64,000 nucleotides of DNA, taken from contig NZ_JAUSYN010000002.1 of NCBI RefSeq assembly GCF_030816915.1, positions 1,687,501 to 1,751,500 on the forward strand. Reading direction: 5' to 3'. The notes below the pieces were generated by a model. That model was not told the origin of the DNA. It ran no database searches and saw only the letters and a program-made list of their open reading frames with translations. Position 1 is the stretch's first letter. Each line of letters begins with the position of its first letter. This document shows, one piece after another, positions 1-7,393 of the stretch. This DNA comes from Streptomyces sp. B3I8 (GTDB lineage: Bacteria; Actinomycetota; Actinomycetes; Streptomycetales; Streptomycetaceae). A program made the position numbers and the translations under genes.

Positions 1-84
1 GATCTGACGAGGGGTGCAGGCCCCGCTCTCCGCGTGCTGCTTGATCTGCTCTTCGGTCACGCCGAAACAACTGCAGACGTACAC
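1..84 (-). CDS. bfd: Bacterioferritin-associated ferredoxin Bfd (5' part only)
   Basis: The N-terminal 28 codons are present and the rest lies beyond the left edge. The product begins MYVCSCFGVTEEQI and continues to GACTPRQI, typical of the BFD-like [2Fe-2S] family, whose first two cluster cysteines are in a CxC near the N-terminus. Bfd proteins deliver electrons to bacterioferritin for iron release or serve as small [2Fe-2S] carriers. I chose the GTG at 84-82 because GGGAGG lies 8 nt upstream and the family usually starts MYVC; the GTG at 93 abuts that SD and is less likely. A DmdR/IdeR-type iron box lies about 70 bp upstream, consistent with induction under iron limitation. Confidence 0.85.
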   Translation of the reverse strand, partial: MYVCSCFGVTEEQIKQHAESGACTPRQI

Positions 85-150
85 GCGGGTCACCTCCCGG
101 CGGGGTTCGGGGTCGTGCCGTACCGGTCGCCGGGATGCCCGATCGTCCGG

Positions 151-169
151 TGAGGCAAACCTAACCTTA
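151..169 (-). promoter_or_regulatory. Iron box (DmdR/IdeR-type operator) upstream of bfd
   Basis: Read on the minus strand, this 19-bp site matches the consensus TTAGGTTAGGCTAACCTAA at 14 of 19 positions by eye. It lies 67 bp upstream of the chosen bfd start, where a DtxR-family repressor would block transcription in iron-replete cells. The assignment is by similarity to the known consensus. Confidence 0.6.
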
Positions 170-198
170 ACCGGCGTGCCGGGGAGGTGAAAGCGGAC

Positions 199-228
199 GG
201 GGCGCGGATCGTGTGTGATCCGCGCCCC
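199..228 (-). terminator. Hairpin terminator of aroH
   Basis: A perfect 12-bp inverted repeat (GGGGCGCGGATC and its complement) encloses a GTGTGT loop, about 50 nt downstream of the aroH stop codon. There is no U-tract, which is usual for Streptomyces terminators. Confidence 0.75.
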
Positions 229-280
229 ACCTGCGCCGGAACCGCTCACCGACCGACAAACGGAATGCCACGCACCGGCA

Positions 281-1636
281 TCACTGGTCCCGGTACATCT
301 CCGCCACCAGGAACGCCAGGTCCAGCGACTGGCTGCGGTTGAGCCGGGGGTCGCACGCCGTCTCGTAACGCTGGTGCAGGTCGTCGACGAAGATCTCGTC
401 GCCGCCGCCCACGCACTCGGTGACGTCGTCGCCGGTCAGCTCCACATGGATGCCGCCCGGGTGGGTGCCGAGGCCCTTGTGGACCTCGAAGAAGCCCTTG
501 ACCTCGTCGAGCACGTCGTCGAAGCGGCGGGTCTTGTGACCGGAGGCCGCCTCGTAGGTGTTGCCGTGCATCGGGTCGGTGATCCAGGCGACGGTGGCGC
601 CGGAGGCGGTGACCTTCTCCACCAGCTCGGGCAGCTTGTCGCGGACCTTGTCGGCGCCCATGCGGACGATGAACGTGAGCCGGCCGGGCTCGCGCTCGGG
701 GTCGAGCCGCTCGATGTACCGCAGCGCCTCCTCGGCCGTCGTGGACGGGCCGAGCTTGACGCCGATCGGGTTACGGATCCTCGACGCGAACTCGATGTGC
801 GCGTGGTCGAGCTGCCGGGTGCGCTCGCCGACCCACACCATGTGCGCCGAGACGTCGTACAGCCGGCCCGTGCGCGAGTCGACGCGGGTGAGCGCCGACT
901 CGTAGTCGAGCAGCAGCGCCTCGTGCGAGGAGTAGAACTCGACGGTCTTGAACTCCTCCGGGTCCGTGCCGCAGGCGCGCATGAAGTTCAGCGCGCTGTC
1001 GATCTCGCGGGCGAGCTGCTCGTAGCGCTGGCCGGAGGGCGAGGAGCGGACGAAGTCCTGGTTCCAGGCGTGCACCTGGCGCAGGTCGGCGTAACCGCCG
1101 GTGGTGAAGGCGCGCACCAGGTTCAGCGTGGAGGCGGAGGCGTGGTACATCCGCTTCAGACGCTCGGGGTCGGGCACGCGGGCGGCCTCGGTGAACTCGA
1201 AGCCGTTGACGGAGTCGCCGCGGTAGGTCGGCAGCGTGACGCCGTCGCGCGTCTCGGTGGGCTTGGAGCGCGGCTTGGAGTACTGGCCGGCGATCCGGCC
1301 GACCTTCACGACCGGTACGGAGGCCGCGTAGGTGAGGACGGCGCCCATCTGGAGGAGGGTCTTCAGCTTGGCGCTGATGTGGTCGGCGGACACCGCGTCG
1401 AAGGATTCCGCGCAGTCGCCGCCCTGGAGGAGGAACGCCTCGCCCTTGGCGACGGCGGCCATCCGGGCGCGCAGCTGGTCGCACTCGCCCGCGAAGACCA
1501 GCGGGGGATACGACTCGAGGTCCGCGATCACTGCGCGCAGAGCCTCGGTGTCGGGGTACTCGGGCTGCTGCGCCGCGGGCAGGTCTCGCCATGTCGCCTG
1601 AGCGGCGACGCTTCGGGAATCAGCGTTCACGGTCAC
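281..1636 (-). CDS. aroH: 3-deoxy-D-arabino-heptulosonate 7-phosphate (DAHP) synthase, class II
   Basis: This 451-residue protein is a class II (plant-like) DAHP synthase, condensing phosphoenolpyruvate with erythrose 4-phosphate in the first step of the shikimate pathway. Visible class II signatures are GGDCAESF at residues 72-79, whose cysteine is a metal ligand, KVGRIAGQYSKPRS near 111-124, and YRGDSVNG near 138-145. Length fits the family, which is unrelated in sequence to E. coli AroFGH. It is cytosolic and feeds chorismate to the nearby anthranilate synthase gene. A strong hairpin follows the stop codon, so it is probably transcribed alone. The start ATG gives the family-typical N-terminus MTVNADSRSV. 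Confidence 0.95.
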   Translation of the reverse strand: MTVNADSRSVAAQATWRDLPAAQQPEYPDTEALRAVIADLESYPPLVFAGECDQLRARMAAVAKGEAFLLQGGDCAESFDAVSADHISAKLKTLLQMGAVLTYAASVPVVKVGRIAGQYSKPRSKPTETRDGVTLPTYRGDSVNGFEFTEAARVPDPERLKRMYHASASTLNLVRAFTTGGYADLRQVHAWNQDFVRSSPSGQRYEQLAREIDSALNFMRACGTDPEEFKTVEFYSSHEALLLDYESALTRVDSRTGRLYDVSAHMVWVGERTRQLDHAHIEFASRIRNPIGVKLGPSTTAEEALRYIERLDPEREPGRLTFIVRMGADKVRDKLPELVEKVTASGATVAWITDPMHGNTYEAASGHKTRRFDDVLDEVKGFFEVHKGLGTHPGGIHVELTGDDVTECVGGGDEIFVDDLHQRYETACDPRLNRSQSLDLAFLVAEMYRDQ

Positions 1637-1696
1637 CCGTCAAACAGTACGCGGTCGGCCTGACCGTCCATGCCCGCGCTCAATCCGTGAGACGGC

Positions 1697-1724
1697 TCCG
1701 CCCGGCCGTCAGGAGCCGGGCGGA
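1697..1724 (-). terminator. Hairpin terminator after the DUF1906 gene
   Basis: A perfect 10-bp stem (TCCGCCCGGC and its complement) with an 8-nt loop lies 61 nt downstream of the stop codon of the minus-strand DUF1906 gene and upstream of the aroH start. It probably separates the two transcription units. Confidence 0.6.
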
Positions 1725-1784
1725 ACCATGGACATCACGCCTGTGGGGGAGCGTGCCCGGGAGCACGACGGGGAGCGGCCCGCG

Positions 1785-3041
1785 TCACGGTGTCCCGGTG
1801 AACGGGCCGACGTCGAGCTGGTTGCGGTCGATGTTGATGGTGACGCCGCCGTATGTCTCGGTGTGGTTGCCGGCGTACTGGTGGACGCGGCGGTGGTCGG
1901 CCCACAGCCGGGCGGGGAGGGTCGCGTCGGTCGTGTTCGCCTGATCGTTCCAGTGGGCGAAGTGCAGCACGTCGGGCAGGGTGGTGGTGCCCTCGTGCGC
2001 GACCAGGTCGGTGACGAGCGAGGCGGTGCTGCCGTAGGCGCCGGACCGGTAGCCGAGGGTGTGCAGCCGTTCGGTCCAGGCCTTGAGGTAGGTGAGGACC
2101 TCGGTGGTGACGGCGGTGGAGCGGGGGTAGGCCTCGATGTCGTTGTAGAGGACCGTGCCCTTGCCGAGGCCGAGCGCGGCGGCCTGGCGGACCGCGTCGT
2201 CGGCGGCGGCGGTGCCCTGCGCGGTGGGGCTGGTGAGCGTGGTGCAGGCGCTGCCGCAACTGCCGCCGACCGGCTGGGGGCCGACGTAGAACGGCAGGAA
2301 CCGCCAGCCGCCCGCGTACTGGTTGCGCACCCACTGTGCGGTGAGCCGGGCCTGCGAGCAGCCGCGGTTGACGCCGCCGATGTAGATGCCGACGGCGCTG
2401 TAGGGCGAGTCGTCCTTCCAGGCGTCCATCGACGACTGGCTGGGCGCGGTGCAGGCGTCGAAGCCCCGGCCCCGGTAGGAGGTGGCGTCGGCGGGCAGCG
2501 GGGCCGGTACCGCGGCGGAGGGTTCGACGCGGGCGGCTCCGGCGGAGAGCCCGGCGCCGTCGAGGATGCGCCGGATCGCCGCACGGTCCCGCCCGTAGGC
2601 GGCGGTGACCGTGATGCGCTCGTCGGTGGCGCGGTAGGTGCGGGAGGTGGAGTTCTCGGTGACCGAGCGCTCGGACGCCACCGCCTGGGCGGGCTGCAGG
2701 AGCAGCGCCTCGGTGCGGCCGAGCACGCGGGCCGGGCAGTCCTGGCGCTCGCCGGGGGTGCCGAGGTAGACGGCGTGCCGGTCGAAGCGGACGCAGGCGG
2801 TGGGGTTCTGTTCCAGGTCCACGACGCGCCAGCCGGCGGGGACGGTGAAGGTGTGGCCGCGGTAGCTGATGCGAGTGCTGCCGTCGTCGGCCCCGGCGGG
2901 GGCGGCCCCGGCAGGGGCGGCGGCGCCGAGCGCGGCGAGCGTCGCGGTCAGCGCGGCGAGTGTACGGACGGTACGGCGGGCCGCGCTCCGCGTCCGGGGG
3001 AAGGGGGAACGCGGCGGGAGCGGGTCGGGAATGGTGCGCAC
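1785..3041 (-). CDS. Secreted DUF1906 (Rv2525c-like, glycoside-hydrolase-fold) protein
   Basis: The product is about 418 residues. A basic N-terminus and an alanine-rich hydrophobic segment ending AAPAGAAPAGA form a signal peptide. The C-terminal half (GFDACTAPSQ, then AVGIYIGG, FLPFYVGPQ, TVLYNDIEAYP, YRSGAYGS) is the DUF1906 domain, which has a TIM-barrel fold related to GH25 lysozymes and is typified by mycobacterial Rv2525c. The acidic DIEAY segment occupies the usual catalytic position in such folds. The middle region is not recognised. I chose the GTG at 3041 because GGAGAGG lies 9 nt upstream and the signal peptide then begins properly; a longer ATG start at 3206 would overlap the trp leader region. 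Substrate is unknown; a cell-wall role is inference. Confidence 0.75.
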   Translation of the reverse strand: MRTIPDPLPPRSPFPRTRSAARRTVRTLAALTATLAALGAAAPAGAAPAGADDGSTRISYRGHTFTVPAGWRVVDLEQNPTACVRFDRHAVYLGTPGERQDCPARVLGRTEALLLQPAQAVASERSVTENSTSRTYRATDERITVTAAYGRDRAAIRRILDGAGLSAGAARVEPSAAVPAPLPADATSYRGRGFDACTAPSQSSMDAWKDDSPYSAVGIYIGGVNRGCSQARLTAQWVRNQYAGGWRFLPFYVGPQPVGGSCGSACTTLTSPTAQGTAAADDAVRQAAALGLGKGTVLYNDIEAYPRSTAVTTEVLTYLKAWTERLHTLGYRSGAYGSTASLVTDLVAHEGTTTLPDVLHFAHWNDQANTTDATLPARLWADHRRVHQYAGNHTETYGGVTINIDRNQLDVGPFTGTP

Positions 3042-3191
3042 GAGGACGGACCTCTCCGGTGAGCCAGTGTGCTCGGCGTCCTTCCACCAACGGCCGTGCC
3101 GCGAAACCGTGGTGAGGCCCCGCGTGGGCCGTCCGGGGCCGCCCTCCGCCGTGTCGGGCGAGCGCGGCTGCCGTGACGGACCGGTATCGGG

Positions 3192-3197
3192 TAGGGT
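3192..3197 (+). promoter_or_regulatory. Candidate -10 box for a leaderless trp leader transcript
   Basis: TAGGGT ends exactly 7 nt before the ATG of the trp leader peptide, so the transcript could begin at or next to that ATG. No convincing -35 is visible and there is no strong Shine-Dalgarno. The leaderless reading is inference. Confidence 0.4.
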
Positions 3198-3204
3198 GCA
3201 CGCC

Positions 3205-3261
3205 ATGTTCGCGCCAGTGCACCGTATGTGGTGGTGGACCGCTCACCCGGCGGCCCGCTGA
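3205..3261 (+). CDS. trpL: trp leader peptide TrpL with three consecutive Trp codons
   Basis: An 18-codon reading frame encodes MFAPVHRMWWWTAHPAAR. Three tandem TGG codons at 3229-3237 act as a tryptophan sensor: ribosomes stall there when charged tRNA-Trp is scarce. It is followed at once by a strong hairpin and then the anthranilate synthase gene, the classic attenuation layout. A closely similar leader peptide and attenuator have been described upstream of an anthranilate synthase gene in Streptomyces venezuelae. The gene is far below normal gene-calling length. Confidence 0.92.
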   Translation: MFAPVHRMWWWTAHPAAR

Positions 3262-3311
3262 TCGCGCGTACACACTGATCTCCGCGAAGGCCGCCCGAGG
3301 GGCGGCCTTCG
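3249..3311 (+). promoter_or_regulatory. Transcription attenuator of trpEG (antiterminator/terminator pair)
   Basis: The terminator is an 11-bp perfect stem: 3285-3295 pairs with 3301-3311 around a 5-nt loop (CGAGG). The alternative antiterminator pairs GGCGGCC at 3249-3255 with GGCCGCC at 3289-3295, using the left arm of the terminator, so the structures exclude each other. The antiterminator arm lies inside the last codons of trpL. A ribosome stalled on the Trp codons leaves it free; one that reaches the stop codon covers it and the terminator forms. Pairings are read from sequence; the regulatory logic follows known trp attenuation. Confidence 0.88.
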
Positions 3312-3366
3312 GCGTTTCCGCGACCGGCCGGGCCGTTCCTCCCACTGACTGAAGAGGAACCACCCC

Positions 3367-5241
3367 ATGGACCTGTCCGCCCTGCTGACCGACGACCGGC
3401 CGTTCGCACTGCTGCGCCGCCGCACCCCGGGCCACGACCACGACACGGTGGAGGTGCTGCGGGGCCCGGTCACCGCCCGCGAGCGCCTGGCCGACCTGCC
3501 CGAGGAGGGCCTGGCCCTCGTCCCGTTCCGGCAGATCCGCGAACGCGGCTTCGACGTGCGGGACGACGGCACCCCGCTGCTGGTCCTCGTCCCCGAGGAG
3601 ACGCACACGCTCCCCCTGGAGACGGCGCTCGCGCAGCTGCCTCGGCACGAGGTGGGGGTGGCGGACGGCGGCTTCGACGTCGACGACGAGGAGTACGCGG
3701 ACATCGTCGGGCGGGTGCTGCGGGACGAGATCGGCCGGGGCGAGGGCGCCAACTTCGTGATCCGGCGGACGTACCGGGGCGAGATCCCCGGCTTCGGGCG
3801 GGCGGACGCGCTGGCTCTTTTCCGCCGGCTGCTGGTGGGCGAGCGGGGCGCGTACTGGACGTTCGTCGTCCACACGGGCGAGCGGACCCTGGTGGGCGCG
3901 AGCCCCGAGGTGCATGTGCGGATGGCCGGCGGGACGGTGGTGATGAACCCGATCAGCGGCACGTACCGCTATCCGGCCGGCGGGCCGACCCCGGAGCACC
4001 TGCTGGACTTCCTCGCGGACGCCAAGGAGACCGAGGAGCTCTCGATGGTCGTCGACGAGGAACTGAAGATGATGTGCACGGTCGGCGACATGGGCGGGGT
4101 GGTGGTCGGACCGCGGCTGAAGGAGATGGCCCATCTCGCCCACACCGAGTACGAGTTGCGCGGCCGCTCCTCGCTGGACGTGCGCGAGGTGCTGAAGGGG
4201 ACCATGTTCGCGGCGACCGTCACCGGCTCGCCGGTGCAGAACGCCTGCCGGGTGATCGAACGGTACGAGCCCGCCGGTCCGGACGGCGGCGGGCGCGGCT
4301 ACTACGCGGGGGCGCTGGCCCTGCTCGGGCGGGACGCCGGGGGCGCGCAGACCCTGGACTCCCCCATCCTGATCCGGACCGCCGACATCGCGGCGGACGG
4401 GCGGCTGCGGGTGCCGGTCGGGGCCACGCTGGTGCGCGGCTCGGACCCGGCGGGCGAGGTGGCCGAGACGCACGCGAAGGCGGCCGGGGTGCTGGCGGCG
4501 CTGGGGGTGCGGCCGGGGCGGCCGCGCGAGGAGTCCGTACGGTCGCGGCTGGCCGACGATCCGCGGGTGCGGGCGGCGCTGGACGGGCGGCGGGCGGCGC
4601 TGGCGCCGTTCTGGCTCCGGATGCGGGAGCCGGCGCACGAGTCGAACGGTCACGCGCTCGTCGTCGACGGGGAGGACACGTTCACCGCGATGCTGGCGCA
4701 CATGCTGCGGTCGTCGGGGCTGGGGGTGACGGTGCGGCGGTACGACGCGGCGGGGCTGCGGGAGGAGGTGCTCGCGCACGAGGGGGTCGTGGTGCTCGGC
4801 CCCGGCCCCGGGGACCCCTGCGACCTGGCGGATCCGAAGATGCGGTTCCTGCGGGGGCTGACGGGGGAGGTGCTGCGCGGACATCGGCGGGGGGTGCTGG
4901 GGGTGTGCCTCGGGCACGAGCTGATCGCGGCGGAGCTGGGGCTCGTGGTGGAGCGGAAGCGGGTGCCGTACCAGGGGGCGCAGGTGGGGATCGAACTGTT
5001 CGGGCGGGCGGAGACGGTGGGGTTCTACAACAGCTTCGTGGCGCGGTGCGACGAGGGGGCGGCACGGGAGCTGGCGGGGCGGGGGGTGGAGGTCTGCCGG
5101 GGTGGTGACGGGGAGGTGCACGCGGTGCGGGGGGCCGGGTTCGCGGGGGTGCAGTTCCATCCGGAGTCGGTGCTGACGGTGAACGGGGCGGAGGTGGTAC
5201 GGGAGTTGCTGGCGGGGGTGGCGGAAGGGGTGCGCCCCTGA
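3367..5241 (+). CDS. trpEG: Anthranilate synthase, fused TrpE-TrpG (aminase plus amidotransferase)
   Basis: One 624-residue chain carries both subunits. Residues about 1-410 are the chorismate-binding TrpE domain (NPISGTYRYPAGG, then the conserved DAKETEELSMVVDEELKMM stretch). The C-terminal ~190 residues are a class I glutamine amidotransferase with nucleophile Cys514 in GVCLGHE and the HPE pair at 598-600. It converts chorismate and glutamine to anthranilate. This fused form resembles PhzE and the described S. venezuelae enzyme. I do not see the LLES feedback motif of classical TrpE near the N-terminus, so control may rest mainly on the attenuator. AGAGGA lies 11 nt before the ATG. trpD lies about 37 kb away in this window. 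Confidence 0.93.
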   Translation: MDLSALLTDDRPFALLRRRTPGHDHDTVEVLRGPVTARERLADLPEEGLALVPFRQIRERGFDVRDDGTPLLVLVPEETHTLPLETALAQLPRHEVGVADGGFDVDDEEYADIVGRVLRDEIGRGEGANFVIRRTYRGEIPGFGRADALALFRRLLVGERGAYWTFVVHTGERTLVGASPEVHVRMAGGTVVMNPISGTYRYPAGGPTPEHLLDFLADAKETEELSMVVDEELKMMCTVGDMGGVVVGPRLKEMAHLAHTEYELRGRSSLDVREVLKGTMFAATVTGSPVQNACRVIERYEPAGPDGGGRGYYAGALALLGRDAGGAQTLDSPILIRTADIAADGRLRVPVGATLVRGSDPAGEVAETHAKAAGVLAALGVRPGRPREESVRSRLADDPRVRAALDGRRAALAPFWLRMREPAHESNGHALVVDGEDTFTAMLAHMLRSSGLGVTVRRYDAAGLREEVLAHEGVVVLGPGPGDPCDLADPKMRFLRGLTGEVLRGHRRGVLGVCLGHELIAAELGLVVERKRVPYQGAQVGIELFGRAETVGFYNSFVARCDEGAARELAGRGVEVCRGGDGEVHAVRGAGFAGVQFHPESVLTVNGAEVVRELLAGVAEGVRP

Positions 5242-5243
5242 AT

Positions 5244-5442
5244 TTCTTCCTCGCCCCCGCCGCCCCTTCCCTTCCCGTCCCTTCAGGGGGCTCCGCCCCT
5301 CGGACCCCGGCACGGGGCTTCGCCCCGTATCGCGCGGTTCCCCGCGCCCCTGATCAGGGGCGCGGGGAACTGGCGTCTTCCGGGGGTCCGGGGGCGCAGC
5401 CCCCCGGGGGTGGGACGGGAAGGGGCGGCGGGGCGGGAAGAA
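5244..5442. repeat. Composite ~200-bp palindromic element between convergent trpEG and pfkA
   Basis: The gap is a nested inverted repeat. The outer arms (5244-5280 and 5412-5442) share the CCCCCGCCGCCCC/TTCCCGTCCC block in opposite orientation. Middle arms carry GGGGGCTCCGCCCC-type hairpins. The centre is a perfect 34-bp palindrome at 5337-5370 (GTTCCCCGCGCCCCTGA and its complement). It fills the space between two converging genes and probably works as a bidirectional terminator. Related elements recur at seven other gene 3' ends here. Confidence 0.8.
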
Positions 5443-5448
5443 GTGCCC

Positions 5449-6477
5449 TCAGCCGAAGAAGACCGACGCCTCCTCGTACAGGGACGCGTCGACCGTCTTC
5501 AGGCGGGACGTCGCCTCGGCGATCGGGACGCGGACGATGTCCGTGCCCCGCAGCGCCACCATCTTCCCGAACTCCCCGTCCCGCACGCACTCGATCGCGT
5601 GCAGCCCGAACCGCGTCGCGAGCCACCGGTCGAACGCGCTCGGCGTCCCCCCGCGCTGCACATGCCCCAGCACCGTCGTCCGCGCCTCCTTCCCCGTCCG
5701 CCGCTCGATCTGCTTCGCCAGCCACTCCCCCACCCCGGACAGCCGCACATGCCCGAAGGAGTCCATGGAGTCGTCCTTCAGCACCATGTCGCCGTCCCGG
5801 GGCTGCGCCCCCTCCGCGACGACCACGATCGGCGCGTACGACGCCTTGAACCGCGAGGTCACCCACGCGCACACCTGCTCGACGTCGAACCTCCGCTCGG
5901 GGATGAGGATGACGTTGGCGCCGCCGGCCAGCCCGGAGTGCAGGGCGATCCAGCCGGCGTGCCGGCCCATCACCTCGACCACCAGCACCCGCATGTGCGA
6001 CTCGGCGGTGGTGTGCAGCCGGTCGATGGCCTCGGTGGCGATGTTGACGGCGGTGTCGAAGCCGAAGGTGTAGTCGGTGGCGGACAGGTCGTTGTCGATG
6101 GTCTTCGGCACGCCGACGACGTGGATCCCGTACTCGTCGGCCAGGCGCGCGGCGACCCCGAGGGTGTCCTCGCCGCCGATCGCGACGAGCGCGTCGACCT
6201 CCTCCTTGGCGAGGTTGTCCTTGATGCGGCGGATGCCGTTCTCCTGCTTGAGGGGGTTGGTGCGGGAGGAGCCGAGGATCGTGCCGCCGCGGGGCAGGAT
6301 GCCGCGCACGGCGGGGATGTCGAGATGGACGGTGTCGCCCTCCAGGGGACCGCGCCAGCCGTCCCGGAAGCCGACGAAGTCGTAGCCGTACTCCTGCACG
6401 CCCTTGCGGACGATGCCCCGGATGACGGCGTTGAGCCCGGGGCAGTCGCCGCCCCCGGTCAGTACTCCTACCCGCAT
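5449..6477 (-). CDS. pfkA: 6-phosphofructokinase
   Basis: A 342-residue PfkA-family enzyme of the actinobacterial type, phosphorylating fructose 6-phosphate in glycolysis. The nucleotide-binding glycines are at 8-10 (GGGDCPG). The specificity loop reads GGEDT at 101-105 and the catalytic loop PKTIDND at 124-130, with base Asp128. Asp104 and Lys125 are the residues normally found in PPi-dependent enzymes, yet streptomycete PfkA proteins with these residues are reported to use ATP, so the phosphoryl donor cannot be read from the motif alone. I chose the ATG at 6477 because AAGGGA lies upstream and the protein then starts MRVGVLTGGG; an upstream in-frame ATG at 6549 adds 24 unconserved residues. 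Confidence 0.93.
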   Translation of the reverse strand: MRVGVLTGGGDCPGLNAVIRGIVRKGVQEYGYDFVGFRDGWRGPLEGDTVHLDIPAVRGILPRGGTILGSSRTNPLKQENGIRRIKDNLAKEEVDALVAIGGEDTLGVAARLADEYGIHVVGVPKTIDNDLSATDYTFGFDTAVNIATEAIDRLHTTAESHMRVLVVEVMGRHAGWIALHSGLAGGANVILIPERRFDVEQVCAWVTSRFKASYAPIVVVAEGAQPRDGDMVLKDDSMDSFGHVRLSGVGEWLAKQIERRTGKEARTTVLGHVQRGGTPSAFDRWLATRFGLHAIECVRDGEFGKMVALRGTDIVRVPIAEATSRLKTVDASLYEEASVFFG

Positions 6478-6652
6478 GACAGTGTCCCTTCGCCGCGGTT
6501 GCCTGACGCGGGTCACGCTAATGGTGACCCACGTCACTTCGGCATGCACGGGACGGTCAATTCCGGTGAATCACTCGGACGTTGATCAATCGGGCTTCGT
6601 TTGGCGGATCGGTGACGTCACATATGTTTGGGAACCGGTGCGTACCGCGCGG

Positions 6653-7393
6653 TCAGGAGTCGTCGAGACCCCGCTCAATGGCGTACCGGACCAGCTCGAC
6701 CCTGTTGTGGAGCTGGAGTTTGCCCAGGGTGTTCTGCACGTGGTTCTGGACGGTGCGGTGCGAGATGACGAGGCGTTCGGCGATCTGCTTGTAGCTCAGG
6801 CCCTTGGCGACGAGGCGGAGCACCTCGGTCTCGCGTTCGGTCAGCCGCGGCGCCCGGGCGGCGTCACCGGCGTCCGGGACGGGAGCGGGCTCGGCGGCCA
6901 GCCGCCGGTACTCGCCGAGGACGAGCCCGGCGAGTCCGGGGGTGAAGACGGGGTCGCCGGCCGCCGTGCGGCGCACCGCGTCGACGAGCTCCTCGGTGGA
7001 GGCGGACTTGACCAGGTAGCCGGTGGCGCCGGACTTCACCGCCTCCAGCACGTCCGCGTGCTCGCCGCTGGCCGAGAGCACCAGCACCCGCAGGCCGGGG
7101 CGGGCGCCGACCAGTTCCTTGCACACCTGGACGCCGGGCTTGGCGGGCAGGTTGAGGTCGAGCACGAGGACGTCGGGGGCGGCGGCCGTGGCCCGGCGCA
7201 CCGCCTGTTCGCCGTCACCGGCGGTGGCGACCACGTCGAAGCCCGACTCGGCCAGGTCGCGGGCGACGGCGTCGCGCCACATCGGGTGGTCGTCGACCAC
7301 CATGACCCGGATCCGGCCGCCGCCCTCGCCCACACCGGTACCGCCCTCGCCGGCAGCGCCGTGCGTGTCGCGTGTGTCCCGCCGGTCGTTCAT
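6653..7393 (-). CDS. NarL/LuxR-family two-component response regulator
   Basis: The 246-residue protein has a ~27-residue unordered lead, a receiver domain (VMVVDDHPMW near 31-39, phosphoacceptor Asp79 in VLVLDLNLP, conserved Lys in YLVKSAS), a linker, and a C-terminal LuxR-type HTH (LTERETEVLRLVAKGLSYKQ onward). It presumably binds DNA on phosphorylation by the adjacent kinase. Its ATG overlaps the kinase stop codon by 4 bp (ATGA at 7390-7393), so the two are translationally coupled. Target genes and stimulus are unknown. Confidence 0.92.
   Translation of the reverse strand: MNDRRDTRDTHGAAGEGGTGVGEGGGRIRVMVVDDHPMWRDAVARDLAESGFDVVATAGDGEQAVRRATAAAPDVLVLDLNLPAKPGVQVCKELVGARPGLRVLVLSASGEHADVLEAVKSGATGYLVKSASTEELVDAVRRTAAGDPVFTPGLAGLVLGEYRRLAAEPAPVPDAGDAARAPRLTERETEVLRLVAKGLSYKQIAERLVISHRTVQNHVQNTLGKLQLHNRVELVRYAIERGLDDS

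Noticed and set aside
1735..5313. A 1192-codon open frame on the minus strand spanning the DUF1906 and trpEG region
   Set aside because: It lies antisense to trpEG, is Arg/Pro/His-rich and matches no family; a GC-skew shadow frame.
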